DNA of 64,000 nucleotides from Deltaproteobacteria bacterium. Lineage in GTDB: Bacteria > Myxococcota_A > Polyangia > Polyangiales > Ga0077539. A program made the position numbers and the translations under genes. The notes below the pieces were generated by a model. That model saw only the letters and a list, made by a program, of their open reading frames with translations, searched no databases and was not told where the DNA came from. Positions 35,177-45,738 of the stretch are shown here, one piece after another (positions within the stretch are counted from its first letter, which is position 1; each line of letters starts with the position of its first letter). The stretch covers positions 62,001-126,000 of the forward strand of contig JAUXYJ010000076.1 in NCBI GenBank assembly GCA_030694465.1. The letters run 5' to 3'.

Positions 35177-36418
35177 TCACATAAAGGGCGCGAGCTGCTC
35201 GCGTGTGGGCAGCGGCATGGCCAACTGCGCGCGCGCGCCGTGCACACCGAGCAGCGTAAACCCGTGGCTCGACAGGCTGATCAGCGGCGCAAACGCGCAC
35301 GGAATGCTTGCGATTCGCTCGTTGTGCCAGGCCTCGGGCACAGGCTCTGCGTCCGGAAATCTCGTGTCGAGCTCCACCAGCACACGCCAGAGCTCGGTGA
35401 GCGAGATCGCCTCACGCAGCCCCGTGGGCACATACGAGTCGGTCCACTCGACCGCGGACGCGCACGCGGCGCGCCCCTCGGCCCACGCGCGCTCGACGTT
35501 GGACAAGCGTGTCTTTCGCAGGGCGGTCTCAAGCGCCGCGGGCCACGAGCCTTTGTACTGGTCCAGCATCGCGCGACCGTCGAGCACGGCCCACTCAAAG
35601 TGCGTGGGCTGTTGCATGCCCCATGCGCGCAAAGCGAGTGCAAATTCGCGGGTCAATTGCTCGGCTGCGAGCACCCCTTGGGGCGACGATCCGAGCGCAA
35701 TGGCCGAGAGAACATCCGGGGGTTCGGCGAGCGAAATCCGCTGCACGCGGCCAAAACGATCGCGTCGCCCGCCCCGAAACGACCGCGCGGATTCGCCATA
35801 CCACTCCACCGGAATGAGCCCACGTGCCGCGAGCACCTCCCACGCCTCGTCGCCGTCGTTGACCCCTGCGAGCGCGCGCGTGACCTCGCCAAGCGCGGGT
35901 CTGAGCGCGTCGAGTCCACCCTCTGCGACCGAGTCATACTCGGGCCAACCTGCGATGGATGCGGGCAAAAATGCAGCCAAAATGCACGCAACATGATCGG
36001 CCGCGCTGCGTGGCCACGTGCGCTGGGTCTCCATCGCGGTCACCGCTGCGTCGAGCGCACGCTGGGCCAAGGGCCGGTTGCCCGACTGACCTTGCGAGAG
36101 CGCGAACGCGACGCCCAGAGTCTCAAGGACACAGCGTGCCGCGGCGACCGCAGGCTCAGAGCCCGAGCGCCGCGAGTCATCCAAGATCTCACGGGTTTGG
36201 GCCTGGGCATCACGCAGCGAGTCGTGCGCTTGCTGGGGTGATTCGTGCTGTAAAAACACTGACCGAAGTGCAGCCCGAAGTCTCACGCCGTGGCGCTCGA
36301 CAGCGCTACGGGTCGCGCTGCGGGCTACGCGACCGAGCGCTCTCACGATCCCCCGCGCAGGGCTCGCTTTGGCCAGCGCGTCGTCCAATACGTTCAGTGG
36401 TGACGGAATCGCCTGCAT
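35177..36418 (-). CDS. Hypothetical protein
   Basis: A 413-aa protein rich in Ala, Arg and Glu, predicted largely helical, without signal peptide or transmembrane segment. Recognisable catalytic motifs are absent. The C-terminal third (FPDAEPVPEAWHNERIASIP, LSSHGFTLLGVHGARAQL) appears more beta-rich. It is followed after 6 bp by a 114-aa ORF on the same strand. Divergent transcription of the kinase at 36604 leaves a 185-bp promoter region between them. I do not recognise the family. Confidence 0.6.
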   Translation of the reverse strand: MQAIPSPLNVLDDALAKASPARGIVRALGRVARSATRSAVERHGVRLRAALRSVFLQHESPQQAHDSLRDAQAQTREILDDSRRSGSEPAVAAARCVLETLGVAFALSQGQSGNRPLAQRALDAAVTAMETQRTWPRSAADHVACILAAFLPASIAGWPEYDSVAEGGLDALRPALGEVTRALAGVNDGDEAWEVLAARGLIPVEWYGESARSFRGGRRDRFGRVQRISLAEPPDVLSAIALGSSPQGVLAAEQLTREFALALRAWGMQQPTHFEWAVLDGRAMLDQYKGSWPAALETALRKTRLSNVERAWAEGRAACASAVEWTDSYVPTGLREAISLTELWRVLVELDTRFPDAEPVPEAWHNERIASIPCAFAPLISLSSHGFTLLGVHGARAQLAMPLPTREQLAPFM

Positions 36419-36603
36419 CCGAGCAGCTCTCGCATCTCACGAAGTCCTGAGATGTACGCCTAAAACCCTACGTTGACTCACGTTAGAAAAAGTCACTGTG
36501 GCAACATAGAAGTCTACCTCACCACGGCAATCCGACGTAGTCTCACCGATAGCACGCACTGAGAAAGTCACCATCGACCCGCAGAGTGACTTAGAGCCCA
36601 CGC
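36419..36603. promoter_or_regulatory. Divergent promoter region with repeated AAGTCAC motifs
   Basis: The region has a 7-bp stem hairpin CATCTCA-8 nt-TGAGATG (36433-36454) just upstream of the minus-strand gene. AAGTCAC occurs at 36490-36496 and 36565-36571, and the inverse GTGACTT at 36586-36592, 12 bp before the kinase start. The last two form an inverted repeat with a 14-bp spacer. This looks like a regulator-binding arrangement, though no matching regulator is known. Confidence 0.5.
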
Positions 36604-38202
<1,599 letters not shown>

Positions 38203-38239
38203 CAGCACGAATCCATCGCGTGCGCCCTGCAGTCTTGAT

Positions 38240-38255
38240 CCGGCGATGTCGCTGG
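38240..38255. repeat. Degenerate dispersed palindrome (14 of 16 bases)
   Basis: CCGGCGATGTCGCTGG differs from the core at two positions, both C to T transitions. It lies 38 bp after the kinase stop and 45 bp before the amidotransferase start, between genes in the same orientation. Confidence 0.65.
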
Positions 38256-38299
38256 ACACGGCCCATGCGATCAATGCAATGCTGTTGGGCAACATCCGC

Positions 38300-39019
38300 A
38301 TGTGCCGCATGGTCGCAGCTCTGTCCGTCTCGCCTCGCACGATGGGCTCTGCCCTGGTCGAGGCTCCTCGTTCACTCTTCGCGTTGTCTAGCGAACATCC
38401 TCACGGGTGGGGCGTGGGCCAGCACGATGGGCAGCAGTGGCGCTGCCAGCTGGGCCTTCACACAGCCCACGCAGACTCAGCCTATCGCCACGCGTGCGAA
38501 GGCGAGACCCACGCGTGGATCGCGCACGTACGGCTCGCTACAGTGGGCGTGATCAACCTCGAGAATACGCACCCGTTTGTGCGAGGCCGCTGGTGCTTCG
38601 CGCACAATGGGACGATCAAAGACCAAGATTTTCTGCTCGCTAACACCTCTGCCGCGCGCCTCACCCAGCGCAGCGGAACCACGGACAGCGAGCTTTTTCT
38701 CTCGTATTTGCTCTCGCACTTGGACCACGAGGGCATGGCCAACCAAGCGCCTGACGCTGCGATTGAGCGCGTGCTCTTGCGCGCCCTCGACGCTGCGATC
38801 TCACGTCCCGAGTTTGGCGCGATCAACTTTATGCTGAGCGATGGCGAGACGCTGTTTGTCCACCGATTTGGCCGGTCGTTGTCGTTTCGCGCGGACGAAT
38901 CGCAGTTTGTCGCGGCCTCGGAGCCATGGTCAGACACGGACCCATGGCACACTCTCGACGATGGCGCTCTGCTCCGCGTCGATCGGCACGATGGACGCAT
39001 CACGCACCGAGTTTTGTGA
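38300..39019 (+). CDS. Class II glutamine amidotransferase (YafJ-type)
   Basis: The ORF track starts at 38141, but class II amidotransferases need Cys at position 2 after Met removal. ATG 38300 gives MCRMVAAL, so it is chosen (239 aa). Conserved segments include PHGWGVG, AWIAHVRLATVG, NTHPFVRGRWCFAHNGTI (with the N-G pair) and a terminal ASEPW block. This matches the stand-alone YafJ/EgtC-like Ntn-hydrolase amidotransferases. They hydrolyse glutamine or a gamma-glutamyl amide; the acceptor is usually unknown. It is cytoplasmic and lies 97 bp downstream of the kinase. Confidence 0.85.
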   Translation: MCRMVAALSVSPRTMGSALVEAPRSLFALSSEHPHGWGVGQHDGQQWRCQLGLHTAHADSAYRHACEGETHAWIAHVRLATVGVINLENTHPFVRGRWCFAHNGTIKDQDFLLANTSAARLTQRSGTTDSELFLSYLLSHLDHEGMANQAPDAAIERVLLRALDAAISRPEFGAINFMLSDGETLFVHRFGRSLSFRADESQFVAASEPWSDTDPWHTLDDGALLRVDRHDGRITHRVL

Positions 39020-39053
39020 GCAAATTCTCTAACAAGAGTGAGGGACCTCGATC

Positions 39054-39584
39054 ATGAATTATCCGCCCTACGGCCAACCACCCCAAGGATACGCGCAGCC
39101 TCCCATGATGGGCGCGCCGGTGCCCTTCTCTGCGACGCTGCTGTGGCTCATCGGGATTCTCAAGCTCTTGGGCGGCGTCTTGCTCGGTCTATTGGGTGGG
39201 GCGTTTATGGTGTTCGCCTCGGAGGTGCTACCGAACGGCCGCAACCATACGGGCTGGGATGGTCTGTTCGCGTTGCTGGTGGGCATGGGCGCGGTGGCGC
39301 TCGTGTGTGTCGGCGTGCCGGTGCTGCTCTCGGGCGTGTTTGACACCATCGCTGGGAACCTCGCGCGCAAAGGACGCTCACTGGGGCGCACGCTGAGCAT
39401 TGTCTCGTGCGTGCTCTCACTCTTGAGCTCGCTCGCGATTGTGATGTCCATGTTTGGCAGCTACGCCGAGCGCTCAGACGGTGGACCCGTCCTCACGGGG
39501 ACCGGACTGTTTATCCCCGCGGTGGCCATTCGGCTCTACATCTTTATCTCGATGTTGCAGAATTCTCAGTCTTTTCCCAACTGA
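39054..39584 (+). CDS. Four-helix membrane protein of unknown function
   Basis: The ATG at 39054 is preceded by GAGGGA about 10 nt upstream; the product is 176 aa. A short Pro/Gln/Tyr-rich N-terminus (YPPYGQPPQGYAQPP) precedes about four membrane spans: FSATLLWLIGILKLLGGVLLGLLGGAFMVF, LFALLVGMGAVALVCVGVPVLLSG, LSIVSCVLSLLSSLAIVMSMF and GLFIPAVAIRLYIFISML. Proline-rich, membrane-bound proteins of this kind are common in Myxococcota, with unknown roles. It follows the amidotransferase by 34 bp and may share its transcript. Confidence 0.65.
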   Translation: MNYPPYGQPPQGYAQPPMMGAPVPFSATLLWLIGILKLLGGVLLGLLGGAFMVFASEVLPNGRNHTGWDGLFALLVGMGAVALVCVGVPVLLSGVFDTIAGNLARKGRSLGRTLSIVSCVLSLLSSLAIVMSMFGSYAERSDGGPVLTGTGLFIPAVAIRLYIFISMLQNSQSFPN

Positions 39585-39661
39585 ATTCGCGGCAGAACGG
39601 GGCCAAGGGAGGACGAGAGAGGGCGACACCGAGGGCCCGCGCGGTGTATCACCACGGCATC

Positions 39662-41041
39662 GTGAAGCGCCCTTCTCTTCGTACACTCGGCCGCAGCGCC
39701 GCGCTGGTCACAGCCCTCGGGACCGCCTTCGCGCTTGGCACGGTGACCCCGCGCAACGCACACAGCGATGGCCCGCGCGCGAGCCCGTATCGCAGACTCG
39801 GTGTCGTCGCGATGGTGCTCGCTCACATCGAGAACAGCTACGTCGACCCGGTCGATCAAGATCGATTGATCGACGGCGCAGTGCGCGGGATGGTCGGCAC
39901 CCTCGATCCGCACTCGAGCTATCTCTCACCAGACGAGTACGCGTTGCTCGAAGCGGACACCTCGGGGCAGTTCGGTGGCGTCGGTGTCGAGATCGATGCG
40001 CGTGGAGATTACCTTACCGTTCTTGTTCCGTTTCCGGGCTCACCGGCGGCGCGGGCGGGCGTGAGAGCGGGCGATGAGCTGCTTGAGATCGATGGGCGTG
40101 ACGCGCGTGGACTTGACGTCGACGAGGCCGTACGACGGATGCGCGGGCGGCCTGGGACGCGCGTCCGCATGACCCTGCGACGACGCAGCGCGCCCGAACC
40201 TCTGCGGCTTGAGCTCGTGCGCGAAGTGATCCATGTGGCCAGCGTCGAGGCCCGCGCGATGCCCGAGGGCGTGGGCTACATCGCCCTGCGTGCTTTTCAA
40301 GATCGCTCGAGCGACGAGGTGTCTCAGGCGCTCGATCGGTTGACGCGAGAGAGCCAAGGGAGGCTGCGCGGGCTCGTGCTAGATCTCCGCAATAATCCAG
40401 GCGGATTGCTCGATGAAGCGGTGTTTACGGCCAACCAGTTCTTGCGCGAAGGCGTGATCGTGAGCACCCGCGGACGCAACGGTCTCGCGCAAGACCAAGC
40501 GCGCGCACGTGCCGCGGGAACACGGCCTGATTTTCCGATCGTAGTGCTCGTCAACGGGTACACCGCGAGCGCCGCAGAGATCCTCGCAGGCGCGCTTCAA
40601 GACCATCGCCGCGCGCTCATTGTGGGCACCCGCACGTTTGGCAAAGGCAGCGTCCAGAGCGTGATTGATCTTCCCGACGGTGGCGCCCTCAAGCTCACAA
40701 TCGCTAGGTATTTTACGCCCAGCGGACGCAGCATCCAGGCCCAAGGCATCGCCCCCGATGTGCTCATCGAGGACGGTGAAGTGCCCGCGCGCGAGGGCCG
40801 CGATCCCGAGCGCGAGCGTGACCTCGAGCAACACCTCCCGTCGAGCGAGCAGGGGGACCCCGAGCCCTCTGCGGTCCCCGGCAGCGACATTCGTGATCTC
40901 CCCCTTCGCACCGGGTATCAGCTCTTGCGCGGGCTCATCCGAGTGCGCGAAACAGGCACGCCATCGAGCGCCCCGACAGGCACTCCAGCGCCCCGTGCGG
41001 CGGTGACAGCAGACGCCGGCGTGGGCAGCTCTGCGAGATAA
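39662..41041 (+). CDS. ctpA: S41 C-terminal processing protease (CtpA-like)
   Basis: The start is probably GTG 39662 (KRPSLRTLGRSAALVTALGTAFALG signal or anchor); GTG 39644 is also in frame. The 459-aa product has an N-terminal helical cap (HIENSYVDPVDQDRLIDGAVRGMV...LDPHSSYLSP) and a PDZ domain (GQFGGVGVEIDARGDYLTV, PAARAGVRAGDELLEIDG). The S41 catalytic core has the Ser in NGYTASAAEI and the Lys in TFGKGSVQ. It is a periplasmic endoprotease that trims C-termini of envelope proteins, or degrades them. The Pro/Thr-rich tail of about 70 residues is variable. It is followed by a second kinase gene after 41 bp. Confidence 0.92.
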   Translation: MKRPSLRTLGRSAALVTALGTAFALGTVTPRNAHSDGPRASPYRRLGVVAMVLAHIENSYVDPVDQDRLIDGAVRGMVGTLDPHSSYLSPDEYALLEADTSGQFGGVGVEIDARGDYLTVLVPFPGSPAARAGVRAGDELLEIDGRDARGLDVDEAVRRMRGRPGTRVRMTLRRRSAPEPLRLELVREVIHVASVEARAMPEGVGYIALRAFQDRSSDEVSQALDRLTRESQGRLRGLVLDLRNNPGGLLDEAVFTANQFLREGVIVSTRGRNGLAQDQARARAAGTRPDFPIVVLVNGYTASAAEILAGALQDHRRALIVGTRTFGKGSVQSVIDLPDGGALKLTIARYFTPSGRSIQAQGIAPDVLIEDGEVPAREGRDPERERDLEQHLPSSEQGDPEPSAVPGSDIRDLPLRTGYQLLRGLIRVRETGTPSSAPTGTPAPRAAVTADAGVGSSAR

Positions 41042-41082
41042 TTTTCAGCACAATGTGCGACTGCTCAGGGAAGCGCTAGGCG

Positions 41083-43098
41083 ATGACAGATCGAGACAGC
41101 CCAGAGGGCACGCCAGACACCCTGGCCGAGGTGCCTCACGTTGCAGACTCCCCCACGCACGATGTCTTGTCCTCGATGGACACGATGATGCAGGTGCAGC
41201 CCTCGATCGCAGGCATCCACGCTGCGATTGTAGACGACGAAGGGATTGGGCAAGCTCCGACGCGACACACGTCCGAGCCCAGCGGGTTTGTCGAGGGCAC
41301 GCACGATCCGCTTAAAACCCAGGGATTTTCGCAGCGATATCTGCTTCGCAAGACGCTCGGGGTCGGCGGCATGGGCGAGGTCAAGCTCTTTCACGACGCG
41401 CACATTGGCCGAGACATCGCGGTCAAGCTCATGCTCGCAGACCCGCATGAGAACCCCGATGCGCTACAGCGTTTCGTGCGCGAGGCCCGCGTGCAAGGGC
41501 AGCTCGAGCACCCCAGCGTTGTGCCCGTGTACGACATGGCGGTCTCGCCCGAGGGGCACCCGTACTTCACCATGAAGCGCGTGCGAGGGCTCACCCTCGA
41601 AGAGGCACTCTATCAGCGAAAAACCAGCACGTTAGAGAACGCAAAGCACTCACGCCGGCGCTTGCTCTCGGCGCTCTCACAGCTCGCGTTGGCCCTGGAC
41701 TTTGCGCACACGCGCGGTGTCGTTCATCGGGACCTCAAGCCGGCCAACGTGATGCTGGGTGAGTTTGGTGAGGTGCACGTGCTCGATTGGGGCATCGCCA
41801 AGGTGCGCGCTCAGGGCGATCCCTCGGGGCAGACAGAGAGACTCTCGATCACTCACGATGTCACCGAGAACGCAGGGCAGACCCTCGCTGGATCGCTCAT
41901 GGGGACCCCTGGATACATGTCCCCCGAGCAGGCCCGCGGTGAGGTCGATACGCTCGATGCGCGCAGCGATGTCTACAACCTCGGGCTCTTGCTCTTTGAG
42001 ATCCTCGCAGAACAAAAGCTCCACACAGCGCCCTCCATGCTCGAGATGATCGCGTGCAACGCCGCGGCCGTAGATGGGCGCCCAAGCCAACGCAACCCAC
42101 GCGAAGAGATCTCGCCCGAGCTGGATTTACTCTGCCAACGCACCCTCGCCCTGGACCCCCGCGAGCGCACTCCCTCCGCGCGCGCCCTGTCCGAAGCGAT
42201 CGAGCGCTACCTCGATGGCGACCGAGACCTCGCCCTGCGCCGTGAGCTCGCCGGTCAGAGTGCCCAGCATGCCGCCCAGCAGGCCCAGCAGTCGAAGCAA
42301 GCGCCCGATGTGGTCATTGCCACGCAGTCGCACATCGCGGCCCTCCGCGCGGTCTTTAGGGCGCTCGCGCTCGACCCGGCCAACGTGCAGGCGCAGCAAG
42401 TGCTCGCGTCGTTGCTCACCGAGGTCCCTGAGGGGCTTGTGCCCGAGGCGCGCGAGGGTCTCGCTGCGCAAACGCAGGCCGCGCGGGTCGACGGGGCGCG
42501 GGTGGGAGCGCGCCGTTATGCCACGTGGTTTTTGCTCGCGCCGTTGTTGTTCGCGATGGGGGTGCGCTCGGTGGGGGCGTCGTTGGTCGCGGTGGTGCTG
42601 ATCTGCGCTTCGAGTCTGCTCGCGTTTTTTATGAGCAAGACCGAGCGCGTGGATCTTCGCTGGGGAGGGCTGTTGTTAGTCACTTCGACAGTGGCCGCAG
42701 CGAGCCTGAGCGTGTTTGTGAGCCCATTTATGGTCGTCCCTGCCCTGGTCTCGACCAATGGGATGTTCTTTGCCCTCTACGCCGAGCGACGGTGGCGCGT
42801 AATGGTCGCGCTCGCCGGAGTGTTTGGGGTGCTCATGCCTGTGGTGCTTGAGTGGCTCGGGGTGCTCGCGCCCAGCTTTGTATTTCGAGACCATACGCTG
42901 GTGCTCTTGCCCAGAGCGCTTGAGCTCCCTGCGGGCGCGACGCTAGGATTTTTGCTGGCATCGAGCGTAGCCCTCGTGATCACACCCACGGTGATGGTGG
43001 GCCGTATTCGTGATGCGCTGGCGCGCGCCGAGCAGCGACAATTTGTGCAAGCTTGGCTGCTCAAACAAGCCGCGCCGACTACGACAACAGCACCCTAA
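41083..43098 (+). CDS. Ser/Thr kinase with DWG motif and six-helix membrane domain
   Basis: The ATG at 41083 has GGAAGCGCTAGG just upstream; the product is 671 aa. The kinase domain (about 85-390) has LGVGGMGEV, catalytic Lys in DIAVKLM, HRDLKPANV and MSPEQARG. The magnesium-binding DFG is DWG here (VLDWGIAK), a variant seen in some bacterial kinases that keeps the essential Asp. An Ala/Gln-rich linker leads to a region of about six hydrophobic helices near residues 480-650 (ATWFLLAPLLFAMGV to GATLGFLLASSVALV). It may be a membrane-signal kinase. It follows ctpA. Confidence 0.88.
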   Translation: MTDRDSPEGTPDTLAEVPHVADSPTHDVLSSMDTMMQVQPSIAGIHAAIVDDEGIGQAPTRHTSEPSGFVEGTHDPLKTQGFSQRYLLRKTLGVGGMGEVKLFHDAHIGRDIAVKLMLADPHENPDALQRFVREARVQGQLEHPSVVPVYDMAVSPEGHPYFTMKRVRGLTLEEALYQRKTSTLENAKHSRRRLLSALSQLALALDFAHTRGVVHRDLKPANVMLGEFGEVHVLDWGIAKVRAQGDPSGQTERLSITHDVTENAGQTLAGSLMGTPGYMSPEQARGEVDTLDARSDVYNLGLLLFEILAEQKLHTAPSMLEMIACNAAAVDGRPSQRNPREEISPELDLLCQRTLALDPRERTPSARALSEAIERYLDGDRDLALRRELAGQSAQHAAQQAQQSKQAPDVVIATQSHIAALRAVFRALALDPANVQAQQVLASLLTEVPEGLVPEAREGLAAQTQAARVDGARVGARRYATWFLLAPLLFAMGVRSVGASLVAVVLICASSLLAFFMSKTERVDLRWGGLLLVTSTVAAASLSVFVSPFMVVPALVSTNGMFFALYAERRWRVMVALAGVFGVLMPVVLEWLGVLAPSFVFRDHTLVLLPRALELPAGATLGFLLASSVALVITPTVMVGRIRDALARAEQRQFVQAWLLKQAAPTTTTAP

Positions 43099-43154
43099 GC
43101 GCACGGGGTGAATTGCGCGAGGTACGCAACGAGAGTACCAAGCGCGGTCACATC

Positions 43155-45053
43155 ATGAGCCAGACGTTTCTCGAGGCGCTGCGTGACGCGCCACTCGTTG
43201 CCGACGGAGCGATGGGCACACAGCTCTACAACGCCGGCGTGCTGTTCACGACCAACTACGATGAACTCTGTTTGTCTCGACCTGATTTAATCGAGCGAAT
43301 TCACAGCGATTATCTCAAGGCAGGTGCACAGCTCATCGAGAGCAACACCTTCGGAGCCAACCGATTTCGGCTTAGCAAATCGGGCTTCGGCGACAAGGTC
43401 CTTGAGATCAACCGCAAGGGCATCGAGCTGGCTCACAGCGCGATTAAGAAGTCGGCGCACCGGGCCTTTGTCGCGGGTGCGATTGGTCCAACAGGGCTCA
43501 ACCTCAAGCAGCTCCCACAAGAAGAGCGCGACGCGATCCGTGCGGCCTTTGTCGAGCAGGTCGAGGGCATGCTCAGCGCGGATCTGCCGCCTGATTGCCT
43601 GCTCATTGAGACGATGCGGCACCCCGAAGAAGTGCAGATCGCGCTCAGCGCGGTGCGCTCGGTGACTGACCTCCCGGTAGTGGTCTTGGTCTCGTACGAC
43701 ACGTTTGGGACCATGGCCGACGGGACGCTGCCTGACCGCATGGCTGACCTCTTGCGTACCTGGGGCGCCGACGCGATCGGAGTCAACTGCGGGGACGGCC
43801 CTGCGGGCGTGTACGACAACCTTGAGAAAATGCGTGGCGCAGGGCTCCCGCTCGTCGCGATGCCCAACGCGGGCATCCCGCGACGGCTCGATGGGCGCTT
43901 TGTGTACATGGCCACGCCCGAGTACTTTGGCGTGTATGCCAAGCGCTTGCTCAAGCTGGGCGTGCGCGTGGTGGGAGGCTGCTGCGGCACAACCCCCGCA
44001 CACATCCGCGAGATGGTGGGCAGCGTCAAAATGCGCGCAGCGGCAAGCAGCGCGGCGGACACAGACGACTCGCACCTGCGCGCAGAGGGCGGCGAGCTCG
44101 TGCCCGCGCCGGGCGTCTTGGTCACGCCCATCGCGAGCAAATCTCGCCTCGCGAACAAGCTCGGAAGACGCTTTGTCGCGAGCGTCGAGGTCAACCCTCC
44201 GCCCCATCTTTCGCTAGAGAAAACCCTCGCTGCGGTCAAGATGCTCCAGGCCTCGGGCGTCGACGCGATTAACATCGCCGACGGTCCTCGCGCCAGCGCA
44301 CGGATGAGCAACCTCGCGATGGCCGTGCGCGTTGAACAGCAGCTTGGCATCGAGACCATCCTTCATGTGTGCTGTCGCGACCGCAACACGCTGGGCTTGG
44401 TCTCGCATGTGCTGGGTGCGCACGAGCTGGGTCTGCGCAACCTCGTGATTATCACTGGAGATCCGCCCAAAATGGGCGATTACCCCTCGTGCACGCCCGT
44501 GTACGACATGGACTCGGTGGGGCTCTTGCGCATGGTGCGCGGGCTTAATCTCGGGAGGGATCCAGGCGGAAAACCCGTCGGTGGCGCGACGAGCTTTTTG
44601 CTCGCGACCGGCGCCGAGCCCGCAGCGATGGACTATGAGGGCGAGCTCTCGAAGCTGCGCCGTAAGATCCAAGCCGGAGCCGAGTTGGTGATGACTCAGC
44701 CGGTGTACGAGCCCGCGGTGCTCGAGAGATTCTTGAAAGATACCGAGGGGTTGGGCGTCCCAGTACTCGTGGGTCTGTGCCCATTGATTAGCTTTCGCAA
44801 CGCCGAGTTCTTGCACAACGAGGTCCCTGGGATGCGCATCCCCGACGCGACCCGTGAGCGCATGCGCAAGGTCGGGACCGGCGAGGTCGCGCGTCGCGAG
44901 GGCGTACGAATCGCGCGCGAATTGCTTGAGCAGGTACACCATCGTGTCGCGGGCGCGTACGTCATGCCTCAGCGCGAGTACTACGAGTCTGCCATCGAAG
45001 TGCTCGACGGCTTCTTGGACACTCGCGCAGAGACCTCGGCGATCAACCACTGA
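43155..45053 (+). CDS. Bifunctional homocysteine S-methyltransferase/methylenetetrahydrofolate reductase
   Basis: The ATG at 43155 (MSQTFLEALRDAPLVADGAMG) is chosen; the upstream ORF leader overlaps the preceding gene. The 632-aa product has an N-terminal homocysteine S-methyltransferase domain with the zinc Cys residues in VNCGDG and GGCCGTTP. From about residue 335 a MetF-type reductase barrel follows (VEVNPP, NIADGPRASARMSN, HVCCRDRN, IITGDPPKMGDYP, MTQPVYEP). This is the YitJ-like arrangement. It makes 5-methyltetrahydrofolate and uses a methyl donor to form methionine. It is cytoplasmic; no riboswitch fits in the 56-bp gap upstream. Confidence 0.93.
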   Translation: MSQTFLEALRDAPLVADGAMGTQLYNAGVLFTTNYDELCLSRPDLIERIHSDYLKAGAQLIESNTFGANRFRLSKSGFGDKVLEINRKGIELAHSAIKKSAHRAFVAGAIGPTGLNLKQLPQEERDAIRAAFVEQVEGMLSADLPPDCLLIETMRHPEEVQIALSAVRSVTDLPVVVLVSYDTFGTMADGTLPDRMADLLRTWGADAIGVNCGDGPAGVYDNLEKMRGAGLPLVAMPNAGIPRRLDGRFVYMATPEYFGVYAKRLLKLGVRVVGGCCGTTPAHIREMVGSVKMRAAASSAADTDDSHLRAEGGELVPAPGVLVTPIASKSRLANKLGRRFVASVEVNPPPHLSLEKTLAAVKMLQASGVDAINIADGPRASARMSNLAMAVRVEQQLGIETILHVCCRDRNTLGLVSHVLGAHELGLRNLVIITGDPPKMGDYPSCTPVYDMDSVGLLRMVRGLNLGRDPGGKPVGGATSFLLATGAEPAAMDYEGELSKLRRKIQAGAELVMTQPVYEPAVLERFLKDTEGLGVPVLVGLCPLISFRNAEFLHNEVPGMRIPDATRERMRKVGTGEVARREGVRIARELLEQVHHRVAGAYVMPQREYYESAIEVLDGFLDTRAETSAINH

Positions 45054-45108
45054 TTGCCTAGTCATTTGCGGTGCAACAGGCGCTTCTGTTACCACCGCGG
45101 ACAGAGCG

Positions 45109-45675
45109 ATGAAGACCCCTAGCGTCCTGCGTGTTGTGACCTTGTTGGCTAGCGCCTTGAGTCTCTTTGGCACCGGCTGCGGAGGCGGAGGCCGCTATGG
45201 CTACTCGCGCGAGTACGTCTTTTTGCCCGACGAGCGCGCCATCGCCGAGCGCGCCGACGAGACCGCCGTCTACGACGAAGTGCGGCGATTGCCTGATCGA
45301 TTTACCGACCGCACGCTCTCGTGGTGGGGCGTCGTGACCGAGGTCGAGAGCGCGAGCAACGGCAGCGCGCGGGTCACCATGCAGCTTCGGACGCACCAGC
45401 CACGGCACCTGTGCGCCGACGAGACCGACGCCTCGTGTCGGGTCACGATCAATGAGCGAGATGGCGGGTCATTTACCGCGCTGGTACAGCTCACACCCGA
45501 CGATCAAGCGGGCGAAAACCGCGTGCAGACGCTCTCGATGATGCATGTGTACGGCGCTGTTGTGCAGGGTGAGTACAACCGCGAGGGCGGACCCATCTTG
45601 CGCACGCAGTTCTACCGACATTGGCCACGAGGTCAGTACGTCACGACCGGAGCCTCTGCAGGCATGCGTCGCTAA
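45109..45675 (+). CDS. Lipoprotein of unknown function
   Basis: The ATG at 45109 gives a lipoprotein signal (VVTLLASALSLFGTGC); the long ORF leader runs through the end of the previous gene and is rejected. The 188-aa product has a Gly-rich start (GGGGRYGYSREYVFL), followed by a beta-rich domain with an OB-like look (LSWWGVVTEVESASNGSARVTMQLRTHQPRHLC, HVYGAVVQGE). No family was recognised. It is probably an envelope lipoprotein. It begins 55 bp after the methyltransferase stop. Confidence 0.65.
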   Translation: MKTPSVLRVVTLLASALSLFGTGCGGGGRYGYSREYVFLPDERAIAERADETAVYDEVRRLPDRFTDRTLSWWGVVTEVESASNGSARVTMQLRTHQPRHLCADETDASCRVTINERDGGSFTALVQLTPDDQAGENRVQTLSMMHVYGAVVQGEYNREGGPILRTQFYRHWPRGQYVTTGASAGMRR

Positions 45676-45738
45676 CGGTCTGGGATTTTAGAGGCGATTC
45701 GCTGTCACGTATGTCGAGAGCGGCGCTACGCTGTGACG

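Noticed and set aside
43099-43154. SAM or cobalamin riboswitch upstream of the methionine gene
   Set aside because: The gap is only 56 bp with no visible conserved boxes.
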